This document shows, piece by piece, positions 1 through 12,501 of a stretch of DNA of 64,000 nucleotides; the stretch's first letter is position 1, and each line of letters opens with the position of its first letter. A program made the position numbers and the translations under genes. The stretch comes from Alentia gelatinosa (taxonomy: Eukaryota; Annelida; Polychaeta; Phyllodocida; Polynoidae), in contig OX465579.1 in NCBI GenBank assembly GCA_950022655.1, positions 45,921,950 to 45,985,949 on the forward strand. Reading direction: 5' to 3'. The notes below the pieces were generated by a model. It saw only the letters and a program-made list of their open reading frames with translations, was not told the origin of the DNA and did no database searches.

Positions 1-3000
1 CATTACGCCCTTACTGGCACATTTCAGAAAATGATAGGTACAGTACATTCGTTTGGTACACATGTATAAAAGTAATTTTGGTGTCCAGATTTATGGCTCC
101 CAATTTTTGTTTCTCTATAGGTATTCTATGTCCTCGATTTCTTCATCAGTCTTCATATCACATTCGTGTTCGACATTATTATCATCTCAACAATAATATT
201 GTCTGACTGCTTAAAGAGATGAAACTGTTTTAGATTGTGGTAGATTTTCTTTCATTTCCATTGTAGCTCTAAAGGTTACAATATCCAATTCAACTCTAAT
301 AACGACGAACAAATTTTTCTTTTTAAACGACAACTCATAAGGGATCCCTCGGAGATTTGACAACAATTTCATATTGCAGATGCAATTTGTCGATGATAAC
401 ATATGATACATGAGGTGTGTTGGACAAGCCAAAAATATGTATCCAATATCGGACTGCTACCTGAAACACTGCTAATCATCTCGAGTCTTCATAACAAAAA
501 GTCCAATATACTACCCTTAGTCCAAGCTTAAGTGGCTGCTCCACCAAACCAGTGCTCTACAGGAGGCTTTGTAGCCACCAGCCGACATTGTACGCCAGGG
601 CTGACCGGCCAGCTGCCCCCAACTCTGTAAAATCTCTTAGCTGTTCCACCAACTTCCCTATGCTGGGAAAGCTCATGGAAGTGTACACTCAAATATTCAC
701 TGAATACTGCAGCCAACGGAATAATGGAGGTAACTAAAGATAAGCCTTGATGTTATTAATGTGTTATTAATGTGTAATGTACACGCTCTGGTGCTAAAAT
801 TCTGCCCAAACTAACAAAACTCTCGGAAGTTCCAGTCTCCGCTCGTGGGTTAGCACATCATGGGTATCACACGTTCATGTTGACTACTTCCACTTGGGTA
901 TTGATAGCCGGGAGCTGTCAACGCAGATACCGGCAAAGCTCATGACATCATGAGCCAGCTGGCTGGCCGCTGCTAAATAGCTATTCAAATAAATTTTTGG
1001 CCGGCGATGCTTTGCAGGCAGCTTGTAACAATTCAGCCCTCAACAATTTAGCCAGGCAGGCGGTTGGCAACCAAGAACAGGCCAGCTAATGCTAGGCCAG
1101 GGGCGGGGTTTTCGACACACAGCGAGGGGCTGGCGGTCAGTGCGGTCAGTGCGGCCGGCTGTGAAAACCATATTCTCCGTTCCTCCAAGCAAATCATCGC
1201 CGCTGACGTGCAAAATGGGCCGGCAATGATCGGCGACGACCACATTACTATCGTACGGTGCTGTCGCAGGATTGGTGGAGCAGCTGCTTAATCCTATTAC
1301 ATTGTGAAGCTCCAAAGTAGGTCCCACTAATTTGATCATCTCAAGTTGGAACAGAGATCTATACTATACCCATACACAAATCTTTGTCAAGTACCACTCT
1401 TCCATATGCACTGTACTATTAGACCCTTCTTGACAGGCCGAAAGTGTGCCTTATCTACTTGGTTACGCAATGTCTTTGGTCAAACAATCACGTAGCAACG
1501 TATTCATTAGCATTAGGGGATAGGATGTATGTCCATGTAGATTATCTCCGGAGACAATACAGTGATTGTATCGTATTCTATGATACTTCAGCTTCACTTT
1601 GGTGTGTTTAACATGCACGTTTCCTAAATAACACTTCAGGGATAACCACACATGCCTGCACAATCATACGTTAACAGTTCACGGCCATCGTCCACACTTT
1701 TAGTGTGAACACACTCAAATGACATAGGAAGGAGGCCACACTAACCAGTGTTTGACCTAGCGACGGTCTAACTGAGTTACTGTACAAACCGCTAAACCTC
1801 GCTGAACGGTAAAACGACAATTAGCATGCATGTTAACAGTTCCTTAGTACACTGTAATGAACACATTGCCCTCCCATTGCTAAATGTACAGAATATGGTT
1901 CCATACCAGAAACAATGCATTAATACGATGTTTGCCCGGCACTCTGATAAGCTAGGAATTCACTAGCTTCTGACCAGTCAGGAGAACTGAAAATGGCATC
2001 CTGTCAATAAGTGGCGTCCGCAAGCTACTTCCCTGCAAATTCCCTATCAATATAGAACTATGTAATATGATATATCATAGAACTATATACTAAAATAGAA
2101 GCACACGAGGCCTTACTGATTTTCTTCCCGTCTCAATTGCGGATGATCGTGAACCAGTAGAATATGCTGCTTAGTAACACTGTCGTTTCGGTAAACACAG
2201 CACTGTCAGGCATCTAGCCTACGTGATTCAGCGCTTTACATTTTGAGCAAGACTGATGGGTGCCATTGCAAGACTTATCTTGTGCAAGGTAAGACATAAT
2301 CTGAATCTTAATAGACTAAATAAAGATCCCACTTGTGTAGATGAAATGTCTCGGGTAATCTCTAACATCCATTGTCAAACTGTTGCACGTTGCGAAACTT
2401 GGTTAGATTATAAGTTTTTGGTCGTGTGATGTTAGAATACTGGTGGTGAGACCAATAATTACCTGACTGTTTCAGGCGCTATATTCAGGCAGAATTACTG
2501 GTTCTAACACTCAACGGTCTCACGACAGTAATATCCCGTCCGGTAAGAGACCTGATTTAATCTGAATTACACTGTTTTGTGCTGCAAATATCTCTGGTTA
2601 CTCATCATTTTGGATGCCACTGTGATATCCGGAATAACAGCCAATCTGCGATATCTTGAATAACATCTAATTTCCTGGAGCTATGGGAGTGTCAATGCAT
2701 GCTCGACCTTTAGAATTACTGTTTTTGAGTTCACCTCTGAATATTTCTCCTTCCAGTCTTTCTTTGAGGTATAAAGCTATGATGTCATATGGGCCTTACT
2801 TCCGCCGTCGTGCTTTCAACAAGTGTTACTACGACGAAAAGGTTATTGCCAAATTTTGGTGGGATGGATCCGTCGCACTTGAAATTCCGCAAATGAGCAA
2901 GAAATCATGTGCGACAATAGCGTCACACTAATAGAGCTGGGCTTTAAAGGGCTACTCTGTAGGTCAGCATCTGCCTCAGGGAGGTGTTTTGCAGAACTGG

Positions 3001-4205
3001 CAATAGTTGATAGTGACGGTTTCCGTTGCATAGTCGAATTATCTTACCTGCGCATGTATGGCACAGCTATATCCAAAGAGACCATCAGTGACCGCTGCAA
3101 CCGAGCAGTTCTACGCAACACCTTGTCTATGAAACACCTCCCTGGATCTGTATGTGTTAAGTAGGTGTGCATTGAGACAAGTTATCAGTAACACCATTAC
3201 CTACCAGCTGGTTCAATACCCTGGCCATTCGATGATCTCAGTGAGAGTGGGCTGTGGTTCGCCGTTGACTGTTCAGATGAATCTAACACGCCTGAAATAC
3301 ACAACCACGAACAAGTCATCATTATCAATATCATTAGATTCCTCTATTCTGATGCTCAGACTATTGCGTTGGCATAGTAAATAGTCATTACGGAATGATT
3401 TATAATTTGAGTATATAGGTCACTGCTTATTGTATGTGAGCCTACTTATGGTCAGTGTGTGCTCTGCTGGTGTGGTCTGTACCCATTATGTTACTGTAAC
3501 CCATCGGATTGTTGTAAACAAATGTATTGTAAACTCAAATCTGGATCATCTGTATATATGTTATATTATTTTCTATACTGAACCTAAATATGACGCAAGA
3601 AAACACTGTAATATCATTAGACTGAGAGCACATTGAAACCAGTCCCCGGGCTGAGTGCGTACTTACCCAGCATAAATAAATGTTTCAAAAAAAAAAAAGT
3701 ATGAACTTTTACCTTTCCAGGTAGTTCTTATTTTAACATCTGAAACTAGATATTCACAGCATCCAATTAGCTTTGTTACAGAGAAACGACCCTACTCTGT
3801 CTATTGTGTGTGAAAAGTCATTTTATGCATGATATTCGTTCAAAAGAAATATCTATTTCACCTATTCATTCTATGGCATGTAGTATCCCTTTTGCATTCT
3901 CCACATGTTCTTTACATAACCTTTATTAAAAGAACCTTATTCATCAATGGTTGCTGTCAAAATATAGTCGTTCTTTCTTGCCATCATAACAAAAGGAAAA
4001 CATATAAATTATGTCATATCAATTACAAACATTACAATACCATTACCACATTCTCATGGTAAATTAGAAGAAGCAGAATCAAAAGGCGATTGAGAGCTCT
4101 ATTGAAATCATTCCTTTGTTATCTAGATTGATATGCCGAGCGGTAAGGCTTCTCGCTGTAATAAAAAAAATAATGGAATAATGGAAACAATTAACCACAT
4201 CAATA
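1..4205. other. Gene-free AT-rich stretch
   Basis: Only short ORFs occur, the longest about 100 codons, with no recognisable domain or convincing codon pattern. A moderately GC-rich patch at 900-1290 has GGCC-rich words but no ORF I would defend. I see no repeat family shared with the rest of the window. Confidence 0.5.
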
Positions 4206-7041
4206 ATGGGATTAGGAGTTGACCATCAGACCTTTAAGCCATCCTACCGATATCTGATAAGCAACGCCCTCGATTGGACGAAGGACATGTATCTGTCGGG
4301 GAGCGGGGAGGTGGAATGGTTTATATTCGACGCATTAAAATTAAGGATGGAGCTAGAAATAGTATCATACCTGTATCTACCAATGCCTGTAATTCATGCT
4401 CCACCGATATTGGGGTCTGCAATGTTAAGATAAGAGAAGGTTATTTGATACAAGCAATGAACTATTCGGAAATAGCAAGTTTTGTATTACTCTGTTACGC
4501 AGGAAGTAAATGGATTTTTAGATATGATTGGCTAGAGTCAGCCAAGGTATACGTTAATCACATCCAATCGGGCATTTAGCATCATCAGTTTCTTTTGCTA
4601 GACCATGGTTTCTTTATTATTCCATCAACTTATCACAATTCTTTATTCTTTACTTCAGTTGGCAATAAAATAATAGATGTATGGTACAAAAATCTTAATA
4701 TTAGAAAACGATTGCAATAAAGACCCACTAGGAATTTCTAAAAGACATGTTTTTAGAATGGAATGACAGTTTTGATAGCCCCGAGTCCTGATAGAAAGAA
4801 CACTGTAGTAGCAGATTTCCTACATATCAATTACACTAAGCAGAGTAAGATAGATGCTAGTAGGCTCAGTAGAATCTATTGTAAAATAGGTCTTCTTTAT
4901 CAGCACACATAGCAACTTAATTGATCTAAATGTCGACCACGTGATGTCAAATTACCTTCGACTTGAGACTGCTTCCAACGTTGCCACTGGCCCCTGGAAC
5001 ATAGAGGCATCAATTAAAAGTTGACATCACCATAGTTCTCAAACCGCTCCGATAATTATTCAGTCTGTCCAGCTTGTCATGTTATTGTATTTAACGAGAC
5101 GGGAAATAAGTATGTATCGATTGGACCTGGCAAAGTCACTGTAATTGAACAAGACCTAGATAATCCTAATTTAGCAAGAAATACGTAATGCTAGAAGCGG
5201 CGAGTGGTAATTAGTCTGCTTTAATGGTTTTTAGACATAATTGATGTTGGAGAATAGCTCTTCGATTTTTGTAGTTGCAGTACAGGTCGTAGATAAATAT
5301 TTTTTACCGTCCCACATTAAATCCATTCAAATGCATTGATTAAGATCAAGGATCCTTCTTTAAGCTTGGATATTGAGTTTCTCCTTTATCAATATAATAT
5401 CTACGGGAAATGCATCATATCTGTGTAGATCTGTTGTGCAGGTGGGTTTTTTTATATTTTAGTTATTAAAAGTAGAATTCTGCACAGGCAAGAGGTACAT
5501 CGAGATATCCTTGAGTGTCGTGGGATGGTCGGCGAAATAAATCAATAATTCTACTAGAGTTAACTGCTTTTTGGACAGAAGTAATTGCATACGTGTTAAG
5601 TGTGAACTGGTGCAAAATGGATTAATGACTTGACAGAAAAAGGTATTTTCAAAAATATTAAAACCGCCTAGATCCAGTCCTGAAAAGTATATTCCCTGAA
5701 GGGAATTACCTTTCATCGGATCATAACAATTATCCTTAGCCCCAAAATACGTCATTGCACATAATATTCCATTTGCCAATAGACACTACACAGTAGGAAT
5801 TGCCACTGTGGTTTATAGCCAGGTTTTACAGCACATGTTAGAACTTCTAAAAGGGTATCGGAGCTCTATTACGAAATTTGGTTTGGAGAGGTAGAAGTCT
5901 GAAGTCTACCTTTCAAGTTGATCATAAGTGGCTTACCAAAATTTCTGAGGTTTCTTTTCGATGAAACATGATTTGCAGATGTTGGAAATATATCTATTAT
6001 TTTACCACTCAATGCTACTCGATTTATGTAAAATAGATGGCAACACGCACAATAAATCAGATTGACACATAGCGACTAATGAATACGCATTAGCGTTGGT
6101 CAGGTCGTACCTTCTATGATTTCATTTTATCGATGTACTGCTTGCCGCTACCAAGACCATTAACATAAACATATCGACTCTATGACAGAAGACTCAGACA
6201 AGTATGAGCCCTGCACTGTTCAAGCATCAACCCTGACTCCACATTATATCAAGGTTGTCTCTGAGGTGAAACCCAAAAATAGCCCTATTAAACTACTCTT
6301 GCTTGGTAATTGGAATAGATGACAAATCCATGAAGGTGCAGAAAGTAGGAAATAGATAATAAAAAAAAAAGGAAGAAATTGGCAACTTATGTTAATTATG
6401 AAAGTGAACGGGTAGAATTAGTACTCCCATTGGGGGATAATTACATCCAAGTAATCTGACCAAACGATACGCCGCACTTTGTTTCGATGGGGTATCGGGT
6501 AGAAGGCGGGTCTTCCTGCCATGAGGCGATTTCAATTACGCCTTCAGAAAATATGAAGAAGTCCCCCTGAGGTCATGCAGTTAAGGATAGAATTGTAGAT
6601 ACAATGGCTTCTTTTTTTAACCGAGTCGTTTGATTCAAGTCTGTATCAGTGAACCAAGGGGAAGCCTAAAGTTATGTCATTCATAGATATTAAATTGAAA
6701 TAAACCTTTAAGGAAACCACAATGTGGACACCTGAAACTGTCGATCTGAGAACGGAGTTCTTTAACGTCCCTAAGCCTCTGACACACGTCTGCATCTATC
6801 TATCGTAACATGCGACTGATTTGTCGTTTCTGAGAAGAAGGAAAACTATTCGTAATGTGAAAGCCTTTTCATGAGAAAATTGTTTGAATATGGTTATCAT
6901 TTGATCATTAATATTGTTGTGACAATTGCTTTGCACCTGTGTGACACCACCTTCAATTAGTTGTGACCACGGTCATCCAGGTCCGTGCTGTAACTAAAAC
7001 AACTAGTTGGTGTCAGGAGGGGCGAACGAGGATGATACGGG
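4206..7041 (+). other. Possible decayed coding region, unidentified
   Basis: Several separate plus-strand segments read like coding sequence broken by stops: 4274-4579 (open 101 codons, motif NACNSC), about 5055-5185 (motif SVCPACH, then NETGNKYVSIGPGKV), about 6215-6310 and about 6390-6570 (motif LVLPLGDNYIQV). I recognise no family. The pieces could belong to one degraded ORF, an old retroelement or an endogenous viral fragment, or could be chance. Nothing here is intact. Confidence 0.2.
5908..5964 (+). pseudogene. Tiny RNase H-like relic (LTR-retrotransposon type)
   Basis: In one frame the sequence reads TFQVDHKWLTKIS before a stop. This resembles the F-x-V-x-T-D-H-K-x-L block of Ty3/gypsy RNase H domains. 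The preceding bases need a frameshift to continue the match. Very short, so it may be coincidence. Confidence 0.22.
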
Positions 7042-7130
7042 TAGGGTAATAAATACACAATATGACCATGATTTTGATCTGTGTCACTGTATTCTCCGTG
7101 TAGCTGATGCGCAATATTGCGTAGTATCAA
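7042..7130 (+). repeat. Half copy of a foldback MITE family
   Basis: Begins GGGTAATAAATAC and continues through a GATTTTGATCTGTGT segment to TATTCTCCGTGTAG. The same sequence forms the left arm of the complete palindromic copy at 26264-26432. Other partial copies lie at 35989-36052, 37700-37780 and 38265-38345. No coding capacity. Confidence 0.6.
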
Positions 7131-7342
7131 CTACCAAGAGAATACAACCACTCAGAAACCTTTCGCCTCATTTTCATAATCGTACAAATGATTAGAAACT
7201 CAACGTAAGTACCGTCTATAGTTTATATGAAATAGTTTTGAAAAAAGCCGCATTCTACTCAGTAGACTACATCTCTCCGTATTCTACTCAGTGGCGATCT
7301 GTAGGCTCCATATGTCTAGTATAGAGACTTCGTATTAGATTT

Positions 7343-7579
7343 GTGATGAAACAATCGAACCGCAGCAATGTGGCCTTTTTATTAATTTTTTTATCAGTTT
7401 TTCTTTATCCAGGGAATGCTTTCTACATTAGCACTGGCTTCGGGAACGTTGCCATTCTTCCACTCGAACTCTCCTTTGTCGTTGGTATGATCATAGCAAA
7501 TTTAGACCTTTGGTCTTCAAGTATACATTTTGAGCTATCGACACACAATGTCGGTTGGTTAAATAGGAGACGAGACTAA
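7343..7579 (+). CDS. Candidate secreted-protein exon (weak)
   Basis: The ORF opens MMKQSNRSNVAFLLIFLSVF, which has the charge, hydrophobic core and small-residue profile of a signal peptide ending near PGNA. A GTATGA donor-like sequence follows SFVV at about 7482, so a real exon could end there. No domain is recognised, there is no second exon to pair with it, and the ORF is short. It could be chance. Confidence 0.2.
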   Translation: MMKQSNRSNVAFLLIFLSVFLYPGNAFYISTGFGNVAILPLELSFVVGMIIANLDLWSSSIHFELSTHNVGWLNRRRD

Positions 7580-8203
7580 TAGTAATGAGTGTGAATATTG
7601 TAACAGCCCTAATCAGTTGCAGTCACAATCTTCAATATCTCGATTATATTATGATCATATTAGCAGTTAAAATCATAATCTGGATATTTTTTGTTTTGAA
7701 TATAGTCCTTTGCAGTCACAGACCTTTATTTACATATACATCCTAGGAAGTAGCCATAATCAGCTGCAATCACAATCTCATTAGGTTATATTTATCATTG
7801 TATACGTACTAGTTCAAGCGAGCTATGAGTGCAGGCTGTTGGAGTGACAATCTGGCCTTTAACTAATCCGACTGTTTATTCCACGTTCGTAAAAACTCTT
7901 ATCAAAGCCAGCTTAGTTGGCCTTGGGTTTGATTAGCCTTAGTCCATCATTTCTCCTCGTGGGTACGTTTTGCTCGTCCACCAGGTCAGGATTTTCTGAT
8001 CGGGTAAATGAATAATGAAGCAAATATAAATTCCTGCGGTCGTTTATGTGTTTTAATTCAGCTTAAGAGTGGAGTTTGTCAGTATTATATAAGGGGTCCG
8101 GACCAAGTTATATTTTAATATCAATACTCAGCCTGAGTTCTACATTGATACACAAATTGAATCATGACCATAGTTTATGTTTCTGGTCCTCTAAAGCAGT
8201 TCT
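7580..8203. other. Gene-free stretch
   Basis: AT-rich. Two degenerate segments resemble each other (around 7605-7640 and 7755-7785, both near AATCAGTTGCAGTCACAATCT). Nothing else is recognised. Confidence 0.5.
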
Positions 8204-8314
8204 GACGGTCTACATCCAGCCATGTCGATGATTTGAATTGTCGGGGACCTCCTGATAGGCTACGTTTTGGGCATTTTAAATTGTAGCCTATCGGGAAGTA
8301 TGTCGTAGACCGTC
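8204..8314. repeat. Double-armed foldback sequence
   Basis: The outer arms GACGGTCTAC (8204) and GTAGACCGTC (to 8314) are reverse complements. Nested inside are GATAGGCTAC (about 8253) and GTAGCCTATC (about 8282). The 111-bp unit would fold into a stepped hairpin and is probably a small non-autonomous element. Confidence 0.55.
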
Positions 8315-8547
8315 GGCGTTGGTGGGTGCAAGGCATGAGGCTGCACCGGCTGTAATGAAGCCCCTCACTTTTGGAGTAGATGTATTTTATCAGAAAGTCT
8401 TTCAGCAAATACATGGGTCATTACCTCCTTATACTGTGTCTGGGTCTATGGTGTCTTTGGTTGCTGTTACCTTCCAAGGAAGTCATAGTCACAGCGCTGC
8501 TTTCACCTTTCACCTACAGGGTCTATCAATTTTGACCATGAATAATA

Positions 8548-8868
8548 CCTGGGACACACCAAGCGAGTCAAGGCGGCGATCTCTGGAATCGCCAACACAA
8601 GATAGCATGTATGTGAGATATTATTTCATAGCAATATCTCCCGCCCATGATTTAGCATTTCAGAAGCAATAATCAGGTGAAATATGAAATGATAGCTCAC
8701 ATATTAAAAAAAATAATTCTATCAATGATGTCAGCCCCCCACACCCCACCAGGAACGCGGAGACTGTATCAAGACCGAAAGTTTTTTGATTCACGATAGC
8801 TCACATATAGTCCATTTTGTGTTGGCAATTCCGGAAATCGCTGCATTACTCGTTTGGTGTGTCTCCAG
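8548..8868. repeat. Foldback MITE-like element, about 320 bp
   Basis: The left arm (about 8548-8620), starting CTGGGACACACCAAGCGAGT, is matched by the diverged reverse complement at 8793-8868, ending ACTCGTTTGGTGTGTCTCCAG. Both arms contain a GCCAACACAA word and a CTCACATAT/ATGTGAG word. There is no internal ORF. A third terminal copy lies at 9238-9271. The layout fits a non-autonomous DNA transposon. Confidence 0.6.
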
Positions 8869-9237
8869 CTTAATGACTAACACAAAGCACGGGTATGAAC
8901 ATGAAATTTATTGAGTATATTGGAGAAACGAGATAAGTTTTAGAGGTCCATCATGACATACATTCGAGATAAGATAATAGTTCAGGAGCTATTGATGAGC
9001 CCTACGGAGTAGCAGAGAAGGAGAAGAGAAGATTGGAGAGTTTGTAGGGTGTGTGGGTGGTTTCTTCTCGTTGGCTGCCCAGTGTTGAAGTGAACGTTGG
9101 CGTGATGGCGTGGGGGGACCACGTGAGGGTCACGTGACCGGAAAGGGTTTGAGGAGTCCCTAACGACGAATAGTGAGTCCCTAACTACCGTGCTTAGTTT
9201 CGCATTAGAGTCCAACTCTACAGTTAGCCCATAATGC

Positions 9238-9271
9238 TGAGGACACACTAAGCGAGTCAAGGTGGCGGTTG
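9238..9271 (+). repeat. Solo terminal copy of the 8.5-kb foldback
   Basis: GAGGACACACTAAGCGAGTC followed by AAGGTGGCGG repeats the left terminus of the element at 8548 with a few substitutions. No partner arm is seen nearby. Confidence 0.5.
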
Positions 9272-9449
9272 TTATTATCATCATTATTGGCCAAGGCATC
9301 CAGTGCCTAGATAACCTGTATCATTGAGGCTAATGGGTCGCAGGTCGCATATCAATTTTTACCCGTTAGGTAGTTTTACATCAATTTGAATAGGCGAGGC
9401 GTACAGCTTTAGAGACTGCTGGTAAGTGACCGGATTTGTGCTCCTAACA

Positions 9450-9878
9450 TCAGATGTCAGGTGAGATCAACCTGCTGACCCATATTGTGCCTTTCCCATG
9501 GGTTGGAGCGGTCATGGAAACAGAGTTTGCCATAATGTTGTCATATGCAAAATGGTTTGGCACTTGAAAAGGGAGCGTTAGCATACTTTGAAAGTTTATC
9601 CCTTTAAAAATTGGCAAACCCACCGTATAGCCATTGCATAATATTTCATACAGAGCAGTACGGACTTGCACATCCAATTCTATGATCTCAGCATTTGCCT
9701 CCAATTTGATGAGATTCAGATGATGTAGCCTGTGATGTGGCATTAGATGCAGTGCAGCCTTGGAGGATTTTCTTAGCACCGATATACCTCCATTATTCGT
9801 TCGTTTACACTCCCTAAAACGAAACCCTGTTTTCGTGTATCGGACACTGTCTGACCTTGGTGTTGGTCTCTGGCACAT
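9450..9878 (-). CDS. Hypothetical ORF, 142 codons
   Basis: This open minus-strand frame is longer than its surroundings would suggest. The central part (HHRLHHLNLIKLEANAEI, then LDVQVRTALYEILCNGYTVG) looks protein-like. I recognise no family and see no splice sites that decide an exon. It lies just downstream (in minus sense) of the PLE relic at 10.3 kb, so it may be part of another old mobile element. Confidence 0.2.
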   Translation of the reverse strand: MCQRPTPRSDSVRYTKTGFRFRECKRTNNGGISVLRKSSKAALHLMPHHRLHHLNLIKLEANAEIIELDVQVRTALYEILCNGYTVGLPIFKGINFQSMLTLPFQVPNHFAYDNIMANSVSMTAPTHGKGTIWVSRLISPDI

Positions 9879-10036
9879 GTTTTTGTTTGTGTGGTCTCTA
9901 TGATTAAGCTCTAGTGTGCGGTGTTTGTAACAGTGTGTGTTTTATGTCCTGCTCTCTGTGGGTGTACTGAGTGTATGACAGTTTTGATTTTTTTAGGGGT
10001 ATGGGTATGGGCTGCCCCTCCCCTCCCCTACCAGCC

Positions 10037-10057
10037 GCTTCGAGAATATCTCATCAG
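10037..10057 (-). ncRNA. Hammerhead-like core in a PLE 3' region (weak)
   Basis: The minus strand reads CTGATGAGATATTCTCGAAGC. CUGAUGA is a perfect hammerhead core box. It is followed by a short GA/UC stem and GAAG where GAAA is expected. It lies about 240 bp beyond the stop of the PLE relic, matching the placement of the better motif at 16750-16777. PLEs are known to carry hammerhead motifs. This copy is probably degenerate, and stem III with its cleavage site is not resolved. Confidence 0.3.
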
Positions 10058-10295
10058 GCTATGATAGGCTGTATATCTTTTTCTGTTTTCAGTGACCTTT
10101 TTGGTTTGGATCTCCTGGTACTGACTCTTGGCCGGTGACCTGGTCACTTATGCCGCTTGGATAATCCCAAATTGAAATGTGTATGTAAATTCCCTCCACT
10201 ATTAGGTGGTCAGTGGTCTGGTGGGACCTGAGATACCCCCCCCCCCCCCCCCCGGCAGCTGAAAAAAATGTTGACATGTCATTAGTTTGGCGTAT

Positions 10296-10690
10296 TTATC
10301 CATATCTACTATCCATACTGTTCATCCCAAAAGGTGCCCGGTTGCCGAGTCTGTGGATCCAGTAATACTTCAATCTCAGCTGTTTTGCTGCCTTGTTATC
10401 TAGGCGTTTATAGACGAGGACTAAGGTATTGAACTGTATATCTTACCCTTCCTTGTGGTCTTCCTCAAAGAAGTGTTTTGGTACATCGCTAATTTTGCTT
10501 TTGCGTTTCACTGGGTACAAATGTTCCCTCATATGTTCTTGAATATTCCGTTTTGTTTGACGTACCCGGTCTTGCAATGCTTGTACGTGATGCAATACAC
10601 CAGAGTTAAGCAGTTGCATGTAAGATTTTGTTTGATTGCATATTCTCTACCAGCAGTTTTACAAACACAGTTTTACATTTGATTCTAAGA
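10296..10690 (-). pseudogene. Decayed Penelope-like element, GIY-YIG C-terminus
   Basis: Minus-strand translation, with frameshifts, gives NCLTLVYCITYKHCKTGYV, where YVGQT has become YVKQN. It continues QEHMREHLYPVKRKSK and DVPKHFF, then KAAKQLRLKYYWIHRL, and ends NSMDSRYG before the stop. The same order and ending (KAAKRLRNKIEFNWIHRL ... NTLDNRYG) occur in the nearly intact PLE at 17067-19070. This is therefore the 3' third of a related, older PLE. No RT part is recognisable upstream. A poly-C run (about 10236-10253) lies in its 3' region. Confidence 0.75.
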
Positions 10691-12210
10691 ATTTCTTGCT
10701 TTTTAGGATATGTTGTGATTGCATTATGTGATAATTTACCATTTGGCCAAGTTGATCCGCCAGCAAAGCCACTGGGTTAGCATTTATAAGTATGCTGTCT
10801 GGTATTCTAGTGAAAATGAGAACTACTGACAGGTCTTGTCAACACAGGTTTGTTAGGTTTTTCTTGTAGGAATTTCCTCAGTGGTTGAGACAAAGCTGTG
10901 ATACAAACCGTGTTTAATGAATAGTATCTATCTTCGTCCTCTATGTCTAGAGATATCCAGCTGTACATACGTATACATATCATAGCAGATGGGTATTCTA
11001 ATAGGTATGCATATTATATTAAAATCGCCTAATGAAACCTTATAATTAGTCCTCGTGGCCCAAAATACCTCACTGTGTAAAACAACATTATGAAATATTC
11101 ACAGACGGCCTTTCAAGGTTCTACTTACTTGGCCCGTGTCTGGTATCCCATTATGCCAGGGAAGCCATATCTCCTCCTACGACCATCACCCGCCGGCCAT
11201 TTTGACATGGTGGGTTTGATAGATTAGGACACCGAGCGGTGCTACTTGTCATGGCCTTTCTCTAAATTATTCAAGCAGTGACCGAAAACACCGAAAATGG
11301 ATCAACGGATGCATCTGTGGACATCAACAGGTGTCGGCTTCAAAGCTCCGTGCAATTCATGTGTGATCTACAAAGGAGGCAGCAGTCAACCTTGCCCTGG
11401 AAACGCGTTGAAGTCAACACGATACGCATTCATTTTAAACTGTTCCTATCCTTTACAATGTATCGTGAATTCTATGATAATTCACGATAAACAGGTATTC
11501 GTGATTTTCAATAAGATGAGATTTCATGCATTCCCCATTTCAGTCTGTTTTTGCGTTAGCCATTCGTTACGCTAGCCAAATGGCCTTTGGTGGTCGCAGT
11601 CAGCACAAATCATACGTTTGTCAGGGGAAGCAAACGCAGTATGGGGTGATATTCGATTCACCTTCATGACGTTCCTTGTTAATAGTAGTCGCTGGTAACT
11701 GTCAACATAAATGGACATGTTGTTCTCTTCATCCTCAGTAAAACTATAACCGCAATGTATGGTGCATATGATATTACACCAGTAGAACGATTTGGCCGCC
11801 GGCTATATCATATCATATATCAAGAGACATATGCAAACGGACTGTATAGGAAAGTACAATGGATATAAATCCAAATGTCATACTGAACTATCTGACATCG
11901 GACAAAAAGATACTTATCATCTGATAGAACAAAGCATTCTTCATCAGGAATAGCTTGGTGATTTTTCAATTTTTCTTAATTTGCGATAGGAGATGTGGAT
12001 TTCATAAAGACATGCAAAAGAGTTGTTCGGCAATATTGTCAGAAAGTGCTTGATCAGCATGTATCTTATAGAAAATGTTCCCTATCCTTTACCTGGACTT
12101 CCATATAACCTAACCATTTGTCTCTATCACTTTTATAGTTATATCACCTATGCCTTTTGGTAATGTAAAATAGCAAAAGTTGAAAGCCCAAGAAGCATTT
12201 TATGTAATTT
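10691..12210. other. Gene-free stretch
   Basis: No PLE reverse transcriptase is detectable upstream of the relic. ORFs of 70-92 codons near 11278-11575 overlap in two frames and show no domain. Otherwise AT-rich sequence. Confidence 0.45.
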
Positions 12211-12501
12211 ATGTTTATGATTTCTATGATTTTTGTAATATATGTTATATATCAATGTATCAAATGTATTTTGTCATCAAAGACAGATGAAAGGCCACAA
12301 TATTGTCCTGACAAGGGTATGTACAAGAACTACCTTACTGATTGCGAAATCCGTCACTATATGATACCACATGTACTTCTATGTGGTTACACTAGCGACA
12401 AGAAATGTGCGGCGGACTGCTGGTGGCAGAAAGAGGGGGTGGCGTGGGAAGACACTGGATACGACAAATTAAGCTCATCTCCTTGGGGGAATAAGGGCTA
12501 A
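12211..12501 (+). CDS. Candidate cysteine-rich exon
   Basis: The open frame has a hydrophobic start and then a Cys-rich part: YCPDKGMYKNYLTDC, HVLLCGYTSDKKCAADCWWQ. The six cysteines and the paired WW look like an extracellular domain. A possible 3' splice site (CATCAAAG) lies just before TDERPQY, so the hydrophobic N-terminus may be intron. No family is recognised and no partner exon is identified. Confidence 0.28.
   Translation: MFMISMIFVIYVIYQCIKCILSSKTDERPQYCPDKGMYKNYLTDCEIRHYMIPHVLLCGYTSDKKCAADCWWQKEGVAWEDTGYDKLSSSPWGNKG

Noticed and set aside
552..1339. Overlapping ORFs on both strands at 0.5-1.3 kb
   Set aside because: They are opposite-strand shadows in a GC-richer patch with no domain or splice context.
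4128..4162. tRNA-like phrase ATGCCGAGCGGTAAGGC
   Set aside because: It resembles a tRNA-Leu/Ser A box and D arm, but no anticodon arm, B box or acceptor pairing follows.
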